This document shows positions 32,720 to 38,987 of a DNA stretch of 42,398 nt, piece after piece. Below the pieces are notes generated by a model. The model was not told the DNA's origin. It saw only the letters and a program-made list of their open reading frames with translations, and ran no database searches. This stretch comes from a virus. How positions within the stretch are numbered: position 1 is the stretch's first letter; every line of letters begins with the position of its first letter. The DNA lies in the IMG/VR virus record IMGVR_UViG_3300007735_000734, positions 1 to 42,398 of that record. One strand, written 5' to 3'. Both the position numbers and the translations under genes were made by a program.

Positions 32720-32995
32720 ATGCTACGACCTTGGGAGTTCGTTGATCCTCCGTGTAGGGAGTTAGGCCCTGATGCCTTCTTCCCTGACACTTACGAGAAT
32801 ATGGGATATTCCCCATTAGCTTTGCGAACACTGCGAGATGTTTGCAATAGCTGTCCGTTCAAGATTGCTTGCTTTGAATGGGCAGTTCGCCACGAAGCAC
32901 ACGGATTCTGGGCAGGCACTACTGAGCGCCAGCGCAGGATCTACCGTCAAGATCATAAGATCCCTTTTCATTCACCGGAGGCAAACCTTGCTTGA
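32720..32995 (+). CDS. WhiB-family transcription regulator
   Basis: The 91-residue protein has the WhiB layout: C12 (DPPCRE), C42 and C45 (VCNSC), C51 (ACFEWA), and GFWAGTTERQRR, the turn and basic motif that follow. The four cysteines hold a 4Fe-4S cluster, and WhiB proteins bind the host's main sigma factor. The family is found in Actinobacteria and their phages, so it is the best host clue here. The ATG at 32720 has only a weak RBS. A longer frame from 32513 overlaps the preceding gene and is rejected. Confidence 0.9.
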   Translation: MLRPWEFVDPPCRELGPDAFFPDTYENMGYSPLALRTLRDVCNSCPFKIACFEWAVRHEAHGFWAGTTERQRRIYRQDHKIPFHSPEANLA

Positions 32996-33830
32996 TCTAC
33001 AGAGGGCGTGGAGAGGTACTCAGATGCGAGCTGAGCCTCTGCCTGATGTATGGCGAGGACTCTCTGGCAAACAGATTAAGTTCCGCAGAGGTCAGGTCTG
33101 TATGGTTGCAGCGCAACCAAACGCTGGCAAGTCAATGTTCGCTCTTATCTACGCGATCAAGGCGAATGTACCGACACTCTTCTTTTCAGCGGATACCGAT
33201 ATCTCTACGGTAGCGATGCGAACAGCAGCGCACCTCACCGGCCATACACAACTGATGGTGGAGGAGAACTTAGAACTTCAGGGTGGGTTCTATAACCATC
33301 AGATAGATCGCGTATCGAATATCAAATGGGTCTTTGATCCATCCCCTTCGATTGATGACATTGAGCTTGAGGTGAAGGCATACATAGAACTCTATGGTGT
33401 ACCACCTCAGCTCATTGTGATCGATAACTTATCGAACGTGGTGGCTGAGACTGATAACGAATGGTCAGGACTACGGGCGATTATGACCGAGTTCCACCAT
33501 CTCGCTCGACTCACGGAAGCCTGCGTCCTGGTGTTACATCACACTAGCGAGCAGTCAGAGTATGGCAAGTCCTTCCTTCCGCCACCTCGTCGAGCGATCC
33601 ACGGAAAGATTTCGCAGCTTCCTAGTCTGATCGTGACCTTGGGATTCAATCCCACTCAGCACGAGCTGACCGTGGCTGCAGTAAAGAACCGCTTTGGTCC
33701 TCACTCGGCTGATGGATCAGATTATGTGACACTCTTTCCGAATTACTCTACCTGCCAGATCGGGGATACCGATGCTCAAGGTAGGGCTTATAGAAACTCG
33801 GCGATACAGGAGCAATACAGTGGATATTAA
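32988..33830 (+). CDS. DnaB/RecA-like helicase ATPase domain
   Basis: The 280-residue protein has the P-loop AAQPNAGKSMF (~41-51), FFSADTDISTVAMRTAAHLT as in DnaB-type domains, Walker B LIVIDNLSNV (~155-160) and VLVLHHTSE further on. It corresponds to the C-terminal motor of DnaB or to RadA-like ATPases without the DnaB N-terminal domain. It probably unwinds or loads at the phage fork. Translation starts at TTG 32988 behind CGGAGG, overlapping the WhiB stop; a later ATG is at 33024. The frame open from 32838 lies over WhiB and is not used. Confidence 0.82.
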   Translation: MLDLQRAWRGTQMRAEPLPDVWRGLSGKQIKFRRGQVCMVAAQPNAGKSMFALIYAIKANVPTLFFSADTDISTVAMRTAAHLTGHTQLMVEENLELQGGFYNHQIDRVSNIKWVFDPSPSIDDIELEVKAYIELYGVPPQLIVIDNLSNVVAETDNEWSGLRAIMTEFHHLARLTEACVLVLHHTSEQSEYGKSFLPPPRRAIHGKISQLPSLIVTLGFNPTQHELTVAAVKNRFGPHSADGSDYVTLFPNYSTCQIGDTDAQGRAYRNSAIQEQYSGY

Positions 33831-33954
33831 AATCTATAAGAACCTGCACTTCGTAGCAGGATGGACGTGGCATAGCTTTGGTATTGGTATCGGCTTTACC
33901 AGATATGCTATTTCAATGGATCTCGGATTCTTTTATTTAGGATTCGAGTGGTAA
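33820..33954 (+). CDS. Small aromatic-rich protein
   Basis: The 44-residue product reads (M)DIKIYKNLHFVAGWTWHSF and then GIGIGFTRYAISMDLGFFYL. It is rich in Phe, Trp, Tyr and Gly and could be a small beta sheet or peripheral membrane peptide. The GTG has AGGAG 7 bases upstream and overlaps the preceding gene by 11 bases; the stop overlaps the next start by seven bases. No family name could be given. Confidence 0.65.
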   Translation: MDIKIYKNLHFVAGWTWHSFGIGIGFTRYAISMDLGFFYLGFEW

Positions 33955-34298
33955 ATAAGAACGGTCGCAAAGGCTCTGCCTTTGAAACTGGAGTGATGAG
34001 ATGGCTCCGTGAACGGGGAATATTCGCGGAGCGTCTTACCAAAGCAGGAGCAAAGGATGAAGGCGATCTTGTCGTCATCGTGGCAGGTCAGACCTATATC
34101 TTGGAACTGAAGAACCGGCAGAGAATTGATCTACCTGCCTTCTGGGAAGAGGTTATGACCGAGGCAAAGAACTACGCCAAAGCCAGAGGATTAGAAGAGA
34201 TACCGCCAGGGTTTGTCGTCGTCAAGCGACGATCACACGGAATCGAGAAGTCCTGGGTAGTCCAGGATTTGCAGTCGTGGTTGAAGGAACGCAAATGA
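33948..34298 (+). CDS. Holliday-junction resolvase-like nuclease
   Basis: The 116-residue protein has the archaeal-Hjc/PD-(D/E)XK order: KGSAFETGVMRWLRERG with E13, D40 (DEGDLVV) and E53-x-K55 (ILELKNR). These place metal ligands for branched-DNA cleavage. It would resolve recombination or replication junctions before packaging. It starts at GTG with AGGA 6 bases upstream. It sits among helicase and exonuclease genes, which fits. Confidence 0.75.
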   Translation: MVNKNGRKGSAFETGVMRWLRERGIFAERLTKAGAKDEGDLVVIVAGQTYILELKNRQRIDLPAFWEEVMTEAKNYAKARGLEEIPPGFVVVKRRSHGIEKSWVVQDLQSWLKERK

Positions 34299-34546
34299 CT
34301 TATGAAGAATTGCTAGAAAAGATAGATGATGAAGGTGAGTTTCAAGTACAGTATTTTGATTGCAAGCCCATCTTCATCTCTGCCCTTCGTGCCGTAGTGG
34401 AATTGCATAAGCCATTTAATGCAGATACAGATAAACCGAGTTGTTCTCGGTGTATGGATGCCACAACGGAAAATGGGAAATATGAAATGATGATGTCTCC
34501 TTATCCGTGTGAACTCATTAGAACCATAGAGAAGGAGTTACAATGA
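34295..34546 (+). CDS. Hypothetical protein with Cys pair
   Basis: The 83-residue product starts MTYEELLEKIDDEGEFQVQY and has CSRC near residue 52 and one more Cys (PYPCELI) near the end. The sequence pattern ALRAVVELHKP followed by C-x2-C is common in small phage proteins of actinobacterial hosts, as far as I recall. AAGGA lies 6 bases before the ATG, which overlaps the preceding stop by four bases. Confidence 0.7.
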   Translation: MTYEELLEKIDDEGEFQVQYFDCKPIFISALRAVVELHKPFNADTDKPSCSRCMDATTENGKYEMMMSPYPCELIRTIEKELQ

Positions 34547-34692
34547 AAATCAAAGCATATATACCAGAGGACTTTACTATTGAAGCAGTGGGAAGGGCTT
34601 ATGAACTTGGTCTTATCTCACAGCAAGAAGCACGAGAGATGATTCGACGAATCTGGGGAACAGATATCTTATTTACAAACCAGGAGAAATAA
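34543..34692 (+). CDS. 49-residue hypothetical protein
   Basis: The product reads MKIKAYIPEDFTIEAVGRAY, then ELGLISQQEAREMIRRIW. It is helical with an amphipathic pattern (EAREMIRRIWG). AGGAG lies 5 bases before the ATG, which overlaps the preceding stop by four bases, and its own stop overlaps the methyltransferase start by one base. The strong RBS and double coupling make it a likely real gene. Confidence 0.7.
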   Translation: MKIKAYIPEDFTIEAVGRAYELGLISQQEAREMIRRIWGTDILFTNQEK

Positions 34693-35195
34693 TGGCTAGT
34701 TCTAATCCAGAGAACCGATGGTGGGTACTGAATAAGGCGATGCAGCTACAACCCAAGACGGTGATCGATGTAGGAGCTGGTTGCGGAACCTATGGGCAAC
34801 TACTCAAACCCTTCATCCCTGCTCATTATGCTGCCATTGAGATCTATGAAAAGAATGTCGAGCAGTTCAAGCTGCGAGATATCTATGATGAAGTATGGAT
34901 TGATGATGTGCGAAACTACACCAGTCTCTCAGCAGACTTGATCATCTTTGGTGATGTGCTAGAGCATATGACCGAAGAGGAAGCCCTCAATGTCTGGGAA
35001 GTTGCTAGTCAAGGATGCAAGTACGGGATCATCTCTATACCGATCATCCATTATCCACAAGGAACTGTGGATGGGAATGTCCACGAAACCCACGTCGTCG
35101 ATGACTGGGATAACATCAAAGTATTCGAGTCCTTCAAAGGGATCTTCGAGTGTCGAATAGGTACCGAGACTGGTGCCTATCTGGCGAAATTCTAA
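34692..35195 (+). CDS. Class I SAM-dependent methyltransferase
   Basis: The 167-residue protein has motif I VIDVGAGCGTYG (~24-35) for S-adenosylmethionine, an acidic strand end (AAIEIYEKN) and FGDVLEHMTEEEA (~92-104), the LEH signature of small methyltransferases acting on proteins, lipids or small molecules. It lacks the (D/N/S)PPY motif of N6-adenine or N4-cytosine DNA methylases. Substrate is unknown; it may modify a host or virion component. CAGGAG precedes the ATG. Confidence 0.85.
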   Translation: MASSNPENRWWVLNKAMQLQPKTVIDVGAGCGTYGQLLKPFIPAHYAAIEIYEKNVEQFKLRDIYDEVWIDDVRNYTSLSADLIIFGDVLEHMTEEEALNVWEVASQGCKYGIISIPIIHYPQGTVDGNVHETHVVDDWDNIKVFESFKGIFECRIGTETGAYLAKF

Positions 35196-35203
35196 GGAGA
35201 GAA

Positions 35204-35335
35204 ATGCCAACACCAAATGGAAACATCACCAGCTCAAACTTCTGGGATGGACAAGAGCCAGAGCTAGTTAGCGCAGAAGCCTGCCCTTGCTTTACCGGAG
35301 GTACCTGCCCTACTGAGGGGAAGCACAAGGAATGA
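35204..35335 (+). CDS. 43-residue Cys-containing protein
   Basis: The product reads MPTPNGNITSSNFWDGQEPE, then ACPCFTGGTCPTEGKHKE. Three cysteines in C-x-C-x5-C spacing with a nearby His could bind zinc. AAGGAGAG is placed well before the ATG. The stop overlaps the next start by four bases. No family was recognised. Confidence 0.65.
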   Translation: MPTPNGNITSSNFWDGQEPELVSAEACPCFTGGTCPTEGKHKE

Positions 35336-35505
35336 TCTGCGAATCTTGCCAAGTCGGAGCCGACTTCAAATCCAGAGGCAATACAGATAAAGCCCAGGAA
35401 CTTCACAACTATTGCAAGGGAGACTGCTGTTGTCAGCACAGGACGGATTCCGGTTACGTCGCCAACGACGGAAAACCTCACATCAATCAAGTGCAATCCC
35501 CATAA
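35332..35505 (+). CDS. 57-residue zinc-binding-type protein
   Basis: The product starts MICESCQVGADFKSRGNTDK and continues AQELHNYCKGDCCCQH. CxxC at the N-terminus and a later H, C, C cluster could build one zinc site. Small proteins of this shape (C--C--A-----GN---A--LH--C-G-C-CQH) recur in actinobacterial phages as far as I recall. It overlaps the primase zinc-finger gene by 76 bases in another frame, more than typical for this block. Confidence 0.65.
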   Translation: MICESCQVGADFKSRGNTDKAQELHNYCKGDCCCQHRTDSGYVANDGKPHINQVQSP

Positions 35506-35804
35506 TTCCCATCGTCGCCTACTACGGGGGCGAGGTGCGTGAGGGCAGGAATGTTTCCGTTCGTTGCCTGCTCCACTCAGATAAGCGCAGAAGTGCAGTG
35601 ATCGATACCGTCGAGAACCTGTACTTCTGCCACACCTGCTCACAAGGCGGTAATGCCGTCAATATTGTTATGATCAAAGAAGGAGTGGAGTTCAAGGATG
35701 CTCACCGAATCGCAGTTGATATTGCAGAGAAGTCTGGCGCTGGAGTACACGGAAAGTCTCACCGATCAGGCGCTGGCATACCTCGACGGACGTGGGATAT
35801 CTGA
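35430..35804 (+). CDS. DnaG-type primase zinc-binding domain (split primase part 1)
   Basis: The protein carries the CHC2 zinc finger of DnaG primases: C46-x2-H49 (VRCLLHSD) and C67-x2-C70 (FCHTCSQGGNAV), followed by VNIVMIKEGVEFKDAHRIAV. This domain reads template DNA at the primer start. The start is uncertain because no ATG precedes the conserved part; TTG at 35430 with AGGGAG 7 bases upstream is preferred, and TTG 35412 is an alternative. The 3' end overlaps the TOPRIM gene by 107 bases, so finger and catalytic parts are separate proteins. Confidence 0.78.
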   Translation: MSAQDGFRLRRQRRKTSHQSSAIPIIPIVAYYGGEVREGRNVSVRCLLHSDKRRSAVIDTVENLYFCHTCSQGGNAVNIVMIKEGVEFKDAHRIAVDIAEKSGAGVHGKSHRSGAGIPRRTWDI

Positions 35805-36354
35805 GAAGATCGCTGCCAACAAGTGGCTTGGTACTGTTGCCAACAACAACCCAGGTCACGAGAACTACCAAGGCTGGCTATCGATTCCCTATGTCGTTGC
35901 CACCGGCAACGTGGTGGGCTTCAAGTTCCGGCGGATTGATGAGGGCTTGCCCAAGTATGGCGCACCACTGGGCCAGAAGAGTCATCTCTATAACGTTACC
36001 GATATCAATAAGCAGTCGCCTGTCATAGCGATCTGCGAAGGAGAGTTAGATGCGATCGTTCTTTCAGAGATCTGTGATATTCCTGCTGTTGGTTGTCCTG
36101 GGGTATCGAGCTGGAAGAAGCACTACGGGAAACTTTTTCAGGGATTTGAGAAGGTCCTTATCGTGGGCGATAACGATAACAAGGAAGACGGATCGAATCC
36201 TGGCCAAGATTTCGCAAGGCGTGTCGCGCAAGAGATAGTTCATTCACAGGTAATATTGTTACCAGCAGGTATGGATATTAATTCTTATTACTTAGCAGAG
36301 GGAGCGGATGCCGTTCGTGAGCGACTTGGGATCCAATGGAAAAAGACCGCTTGA
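35698..36354 (+). CDS. TOPRIM primase-like protein (split primase part 2)
   Basis: The 218-residue protein has a DnaG-like region (YLDGRGISEKIAANKWLG, then WLSIPYVVATGNVVGFKFRR) and a TOPRIM fold with AICEGELDAIVL (E114) and VLIVGDNDNKEDG (D158, D160), the metal-binding acids for primer synthesis. It lacks the helicase-binding domain and the zinc finger, the latter supplied by the overlapping gene upstream. GGAG lies 7 bases before the ATG. The DnaB-like ATPase at 32988 is a likely partner. Confidence 0.83.
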   Translation: MLTESQLILQRSLALEYTESLTDQALAYLDGRGISEKIAANKWLGTVANNNPGHENYQGWLSIPYVVATGNVVGFKFRRIDEGLPKYGAPLGQKSHLYNVTDINKQSPVIAICEGELDAIVLSEICDIPAVGCPGVSSWKKHYGKLFQGFEKVLIVGDNDNKEDGSNPGQDFARRVAQEIVHSQVILLPAGMDINSYYLAEGADAVRERLGIQWKKTA

Positions 36355-36742
36355 TGCAGGACGTGATCTCTATGCTGAGTGGGTTAGGTTTTCGAGTGAT
36401 CCAAGTAGATTTGGAGCGTGGGACACTATTGATCCAGTTGCCTCCCGTACGCCCCTAGCAGACCATCCTGCAGTTCTTGCATATCGTAAAGGTGTCACTA
36501 CGGAGGACTTGACTTCGTTCATCGAGTCCTTCGCTTCTCTCCGAGCAGGTCGAGTGCGCGGTGTTGGCGCGAAACAATACGCGCACTCCACTGGACAGAA
36601 GTTTGAGAAGTTCTCTTTCCAAGATACTGTGAGGGAGTTACTGGAGGAGCTGGCAGATGCCAGCAACTATATAGATTTCCTTGCGATCAAACTCTTATCA
36701 CTGATCCCAGAGTCGCAGGATACTGGCATCGATTGTGACTAG
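36308..36742 (+). CDS. Possible NTP-pyrophosphatase-like protein
   Basis: The 144-residue product has a helical C-terminal part with DTVRELLEELADASNYIDFL. An E-x3-E-x-x-D-x3-NY order of this kind occurs in MazG-like and related all-alpha nucleotide hydrolases, but only one such helix is clear. The middle segment GVGAKQYAHSTGQKFEKFS is reminiscent of phage proteins that precede this helix. The frame overlaps the TOPRIM gene by 47 bases; GGGAG is rather close to the ATG, so a later GTG or TTG start is possible. Confidence 0.5.
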   Translation: MPFVSDLGSNGKRPLDAGRDLYAEWVRFSSDPSRFGAWDTIDPVASRTPLADHPAVLAYRKGVTTEDLTSFIESFASLRAGRVRGVGAKQYAHSTGQKFEKFSFQDTVRELLEELADASNYIDFLAIKLLSLIPESQDTGIDCD

Positions 36743-37373
36743 GAAAGATCTTCCGCCGGAGGTAGCTGAGCGGGTACCGGTTATCGCGTACTCGGTCTAT
36801 CGCACCTATCGGAAGTATGTAGATAAGGATGAGCTAGTCCAAGAAGCCTGGATCTGGTGCTTGAAGCGCCGAGATGATATCGAGAAGGCACTCGCCGAGA
36901 CCAACCCAGATATCCGTAAGCATAATGAGAGCCGCCTATGGTGGCAGCTCAAGCGCACTTGTGAACGCTATGCCCGCAAGGAGAAGGCGATCAAGAGTGG
37001 TTATGTAGTAGGTGATGAATACTTCTTTGAGATCAGTACGATCTCACAGATGCTTCCGCATATTATGGCGAACATATTTGAGGGAGCCTTGCTGGAGCAA
37101 GCTCAGCAGATGGTCGATGATGGCCTTCCTAAGCGCCCTAGCGCCCCTTCAGAGGGTCGTAACCTGCTGACTATGCTGGTGGATATCAAGAAGGCGTACG
37201 AACTTCTGGACGAGCAGGAGAGGGAGCTTCTCAAGGCTCGCTATCACGAGAATCTGACCTTGGTACAGATGGCAGAGAGATTCGAGACTTCCAAATCTTC
37301 AGTGGATCGGTGGTGCGAGAACGCGCTGCGCGCCCTACAGCGTTTACTGGGAGGGGATTCTCCGTGGTCTTAG
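36735..37373 (+). CDS. Sigma-factor-like regulator
   Basis: The 212-residue product has a region 2-like helix pair (KYVDKDELVQEAWIWCLKRR, ~27-46) and a C-terminal region 4-like helix-turn-helix (LLDEQERELLKARYHENLTL, then VQMAERFETSKSSVDRW). The DELVQEAW and RYHENLTLVQMAE patterns are those of ECF-type sigma factors. It could direct polymerase to phage late promoters. It starts at GTG 36735 without a good RBS, overlapping the previous stop by eight bases, so the expression level is probably set by coupling. Confidence 0.72.
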   Translation: MTRKDLPPEVAERVPVIAYSVYRTYRKYVDKDELVQEAWIWCLKRRDDIEKALAETNPDIRKHNESRLWWQLKRTCERYARKEKAIKSGYVVGDEYFFEISTISQMLPHIMANIFEGALLEQAQQMVDDGLPKRPSAPSEGRNLLTMLVDIKKAYELLDEQERELLKARYHENLTLVQMAERFETSKSSVDRWCENALRALQRLLGGDSPWS

Positions 37374-37768
37374 AAGAGGCAGAGTTATTCCAGCATCTCA
37401 AGAATAGTCAATGGCCGGATCTTGTCAAGTCTAATGGAACCTATGATACCTTTGACTGTATCTCGCAGGAAGCAGGGATCTATGCCGAACTCAAATCTCG
37501 TCGAACGCACTATGACGATCTCCTCATTGAGAAGAAGAAATGGGATAACCTCATACTTCACGCTGACACTCTCCAGCTCCGGCCTTGGTACATCAACTCC
37601 ACGCCACAGGGTATCTATGCGTTTGATCTTAGTAACAGATCAGTGCCAGTGTGGGAACACCGGACTATGCCCATCACTACCGACTTTGCTAACAAGCAAA
37701 AAACCCTGAAAATTGTGGGGTTTTTACACATATCGGAGGGGATCAAACTTGCCGATCTATCCGTATAA
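37364..37768 (+). CDS. PD-(D/E)XK nuclease-like protein
   Basis: The 134-residue product shows DTFDCISQEAGIYAELKSRR, with D31 and E42-x-K44 as the metal-binding PD-(D/E)XK core, then DDLLIEKKKWDNLI, which is typical for small restriction-enzyme-fold nucleases. GTG 37364 has GGGAGGGG 7 bases upstream, so the longer frame from 37310 is rejected. It is the third nuclease of this superfamily in the block. Target unknown; host DNA breakdown or recombination are both possible. Confidence 0.68.
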   Translation: MVLEEAELFQHLKNSQWPDLVKSNGTYDTFDCISQEAGIYAELKSRRTHYDDLLIEKKKWDNLILHADTLQLRPWYINSTPQGIYAFDLSNRSVPVWEHRTMPITTDFANKQKTLKIVGFLHISEGIKLADLSV

Positions 37769-37925
37769 GTGTGAGTTCTGTGCCAACTATTTGGAAATCG
37801 AGCGATCGGTAGATGAAGATCGCCCAAACCCTGCGTGTAATTACTGCGGGGTTCAGATGACTCGTGTATGGTCAGCGCCAGGAATTCAATTTCGAGGATC
37901 AGGTTTTTACTCGACAGATAATTAG
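37749..37925 (+). CDS. FmdB-type zinc ribbon protein
   Basis: The 58-residue product starts (M)PIYPYKCEFCANYLEIERSV and continues with CNYCGVQMTRVW. The opening (M)PIY-Y-C--C and the second CxxC pair match the FmdB putative regulatory zinc ribbon family. It starts at TTG 37749 behind GGAGGGG. It is the last gene of the rightward block. It may regulate transcription; the family has no well-defined function. Confidence 0.8.
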   Translation: MPIYPYKCEFCANYLEIERSVDEDRPNPACNYCGVQMTRVWSAPGIQFRGSGFYSTDN

Positions 37926-38020
37926 TGAGCCAGTTTACTTGGTCGTAGCTCAGGACCCTTACGGGAAATTTCTTTCGCCGCACTACCTAGTGTAGCACGA
38001 TCTCCTAATTCTCGCCGATG

Positions 38021-38054
38021 AAAAAAGGCCCCGCATTTTTAGTGCGGAGCCTTT
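38021..38054 (-). terminator. Leftward rho-independent terminator
   Basis: AAAGGCCCCGCA (38024..38035) pairs with TGCGGAGCCTTT (38043..38054), 11 of 12 positions, over a 7-base loop. On the minus strand the stem is followed by a run of six Ts (38026..38021), on the plus strand only by TTT. It therefore acts mainly on leftward transcripts, with possible weak rightward action for the replication block. Confidence 0.8.
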
Positions 38055-38101
38055 GAGATAAGAGTTGCCGGAGATGAAGGTACAGCTTCCCTTACCGTTG
38101 G
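38021..38101 (-). ncRNA. Candidate ~80-base small RNA
   Basis: A leftward promoter-like pair (38108..38135) would start transcription near 38101 and the terminator at 38021..38054 would end it. There is no gene between, so the product would be a free RNA of about 80 bases ending in the terminator hairpin. Promoter match is moderate and no homology could be checked. Confidence 0.35.
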
Positions 38102-38107
38102 GTAAAG

Positions 38108-38135
38108 CATATATTCAGATATAGAGAATAGTCAA
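38108..38135 (-). promoter_or_regulatory. Candidate leftward promoter
   Basis: On the minus strand TTGACT (38135..38130), a 16-base spacer and TATATG (38113..38108) resemble sigma-70 elements, 5 of 6 and 4 of 6. It points into a gap without a gene, toward the terminator at 38054..38021. Confidence 0.4.
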
Positions 38136-38149
38136 ATCGGAGGATATAT

Positions 38150-38452
38150 CTATCCGCCGATCTCCTCATTCTCGCCGCCGTAACTAATACCAGTGGCGCT
38201 CGTACCACCTGCTGAGAGCGCGACACGCGCTGCCTCCGTAGCGATGATCGAGATACCTAAGACCTCGTAAGATCTGGAGGTCAGGGCGTTTACTCTTCTC
38301 TCCAAGTCGCTGAGCAATTCCGTAAGCGCTCGATCGCGGGTTATCCGCGAGGTGATCAAACCGGCTCTCACCGGCCCATAAGGTGATAAGGCAGCTAACT
38401 TCTTTTGGCGTATATCCGAGAGCCTTACTATATTCTCTGGCAAGTCTTTCAT
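38150..38452 (-). CDS. Possible overprinted reading frame in the transglycosylase gene
   Basis: A 100-residue frame starts MKDLPENIVRLSDIRQKKLA and ends GENEEIGG, running in another frame through nearly all of the transglycosylase domain and 34 bases beyond its stop. AAGGAG lies 10 bases before the ATG. Composition is ordinary for a protein (DRALTELLSDLERRVNALTS). It could equally be a chance frame opposite a conserved GC-rich gene. Confidence 0.3.
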   Translation of the reverse strand: MKDLPENIVRLSDIRQKKLAALSPYGPVRAGLITSRITRDRALTELLSDLERRVNALTSRSYEVLGISIIATEAARVALSAGGTSATGISYGGENEEIGG

Positions 38453-38621
38453 TCCTTTTCTTCTCCTTCCAAGTAGCCTTCGTTCGTTCGATAGTGGGGG
38501 CGGGAGATGGCTTTGGCGGATCAAACTTCTTCGCCGTCCATTCCTCCCCGTGGGGAAGCAAGATAAAGGCTAGTGCCAGGGCCAAGAAGGCCGCCAGCAC
38601 TAGCCGTCTAGTGTTATTCAC
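38184..38621 (-). CDS. Membrane-anchored lytic transglycosylase-like protein
   Basis: The 145-residue product has an N-terminal membrane or signal helix (~5-23, RRLVLAAFLALALAFILLP), a Pro/Lys linker, and a lysozyme-like domain: CLITLWAGESRFDHLADNPR with E85 as likely catalytic acid, SSAYGIAQRLGE, and LRYLDHRYGGSACRALSRWY. The LW--ES-(W/F)---A-NP-S-AYGI-Q order is that of actinobacterial SLT/Rpf-type domains. It would cut glycan strands, either to help DNA entry or lysis. It starts at GTG 38621, overlapping the previous stop. Confidence 0.82.
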   Translation of the reverse strand: MNNTRRLVLAAFLALALAFILLPHGEEWTAKKFDPPKPSPAPTIERTKATWKEKKRNERLAREYSKALGYTPKEVSCLITLWAGESRFDHLADNPRSSAYGIAQRLGEKSKRPDLQILRGLRYLDHRYGGSACRALSRWYERHWY

Positions 38622-38701
38622 TTCTTCAGTCTATCCTCATACTCCAGGATCGCCCAACTGATCAGGCATACGATAGTAGTACCGACATATATCTCGATCA
38701 C
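38618..38701 (-). CDS. 27-residue membrane microprotein
   Basis: The frame reads (M)IEIYVGTTIVCLISWAILEY then EDRLKK: one hydrophobic helix with charged ends. It starts at GTG 38701, which overlaps the stop of the preceding gene, and its stop overlaps the transglycosylase GTG, so translation would be coupled on both sides. Size and partner resemble a pinholin-like or anchor peptide; this is inference. Confidence 0.5.
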   Translation of the reverse strand: MIEIYVGTTIVCLISWAILEYEDRLKK

Positions 38702-38847
38702 TCCTGGCCCTCCCGTATTTGAGAGAGGGCATAGGCCATTCGCTTCAGATTCTGGACAGCGAGATCACTCTCGCCCCGTTCTAGCTGCTGGAGGGCGAGG
38801 GTTCCCGTGAGCTTCGCCTTCTCCTCCCAGTAAATGTCGGGGATCAT
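38698..38847 (-). CDS. 49-residue hypothetical protein
   Basis: The product reads MIPDIYWEEKAKLTGTLALQ, then QLERGESDLAVQNLKRMAYA. It looks helical (two-helix hairpin). CGGAGG lies 4-5 bases before the ATG at 38847, which makes this start far better than the open frame to 38910. It overlaps the preceding gene by four bases. It shares the 'ISWEELA' or 'IYWEEKA' opening with its neighbour at 38844..38987. No family was recognised. Confidence 0.7.
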   Translation of the reverse strand: MIPDIYWEEKAKLTGTLALQQLERGESDLAVQNLKRMAYALSQIREGQE

Positions 38848-38987
38848 AATTCCTCCGATCGTGGGCAGTCTTCCGCTAGTTGCCCTTGCTCTGGGTCTTC
38901 GCATATACACCAGCCAAACCGCTCCACCTGAGTAGCGTGGGTCAGATTCGCCAGCTCTTCCCAGGATATATCTTCTATCGTTCCCAT
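38844..38987 (-). CDS. 47-residue hypothetical protein
   Basis: The product reads MGTIEDISWEELANLTHATQ, then VERFGWCICEDPEQGQLAED. Three cysteines (CIC, later C) could bind metal. AGGGA precedes the ATG at 38987. It overlaps the gene before it by one base and the gene after it by four. No family was recognised. Confidence 0.65.
   Translation of the reverse strand: MGTIEDISWEELANLTHATQVERFGWCICEDPEQGQLAEDCPRSEEL

Larger units (their letters stand above)
37926..38149. other. Convergent intergenic region
   Basis: This 224-base gap lies between the end of the rightward replication block and the end of the leftward module. It contains a leftward-type terminator, a candidate leftward promoter 54 bases to its right, and the first of two near-identical 20-base repeats. 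A 16-codon rightward frame at ~38074 is too short to support. No tRNA fold was found. Confidence 0.6.
37998..38177. repeat. 20-base direct repeat flanking the convergent terminator
   Basis: CGATCTCCTAATTCTCGCCG (37998..38017) recurs with one mismatch (CTCATT for CTAATT) at 38158..38177, where it forms the 3' end of a leftward reading frame. The intervening 140 bases carry the terminator and candidate small RNA. This may mark an old duplication or insertion of that segment. Confidence 0.7.

Noticed and set aside
37698-37725. AAAAAACCC...GGGGTTTTT hairpin considered as a terminator
   Set aside because: It is inside the nuclease coding region, before the FmdB gene; the stem core is only about four G-C or A-T pairs wide and stopping there would cut the last gene.
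37941-38015. tRNA-like stretch GTCGTAGCTCAGG
   Set aside because: It resembles a D-arm only; no T-arm GGTTCGA sequence or acceptor pairing follows.
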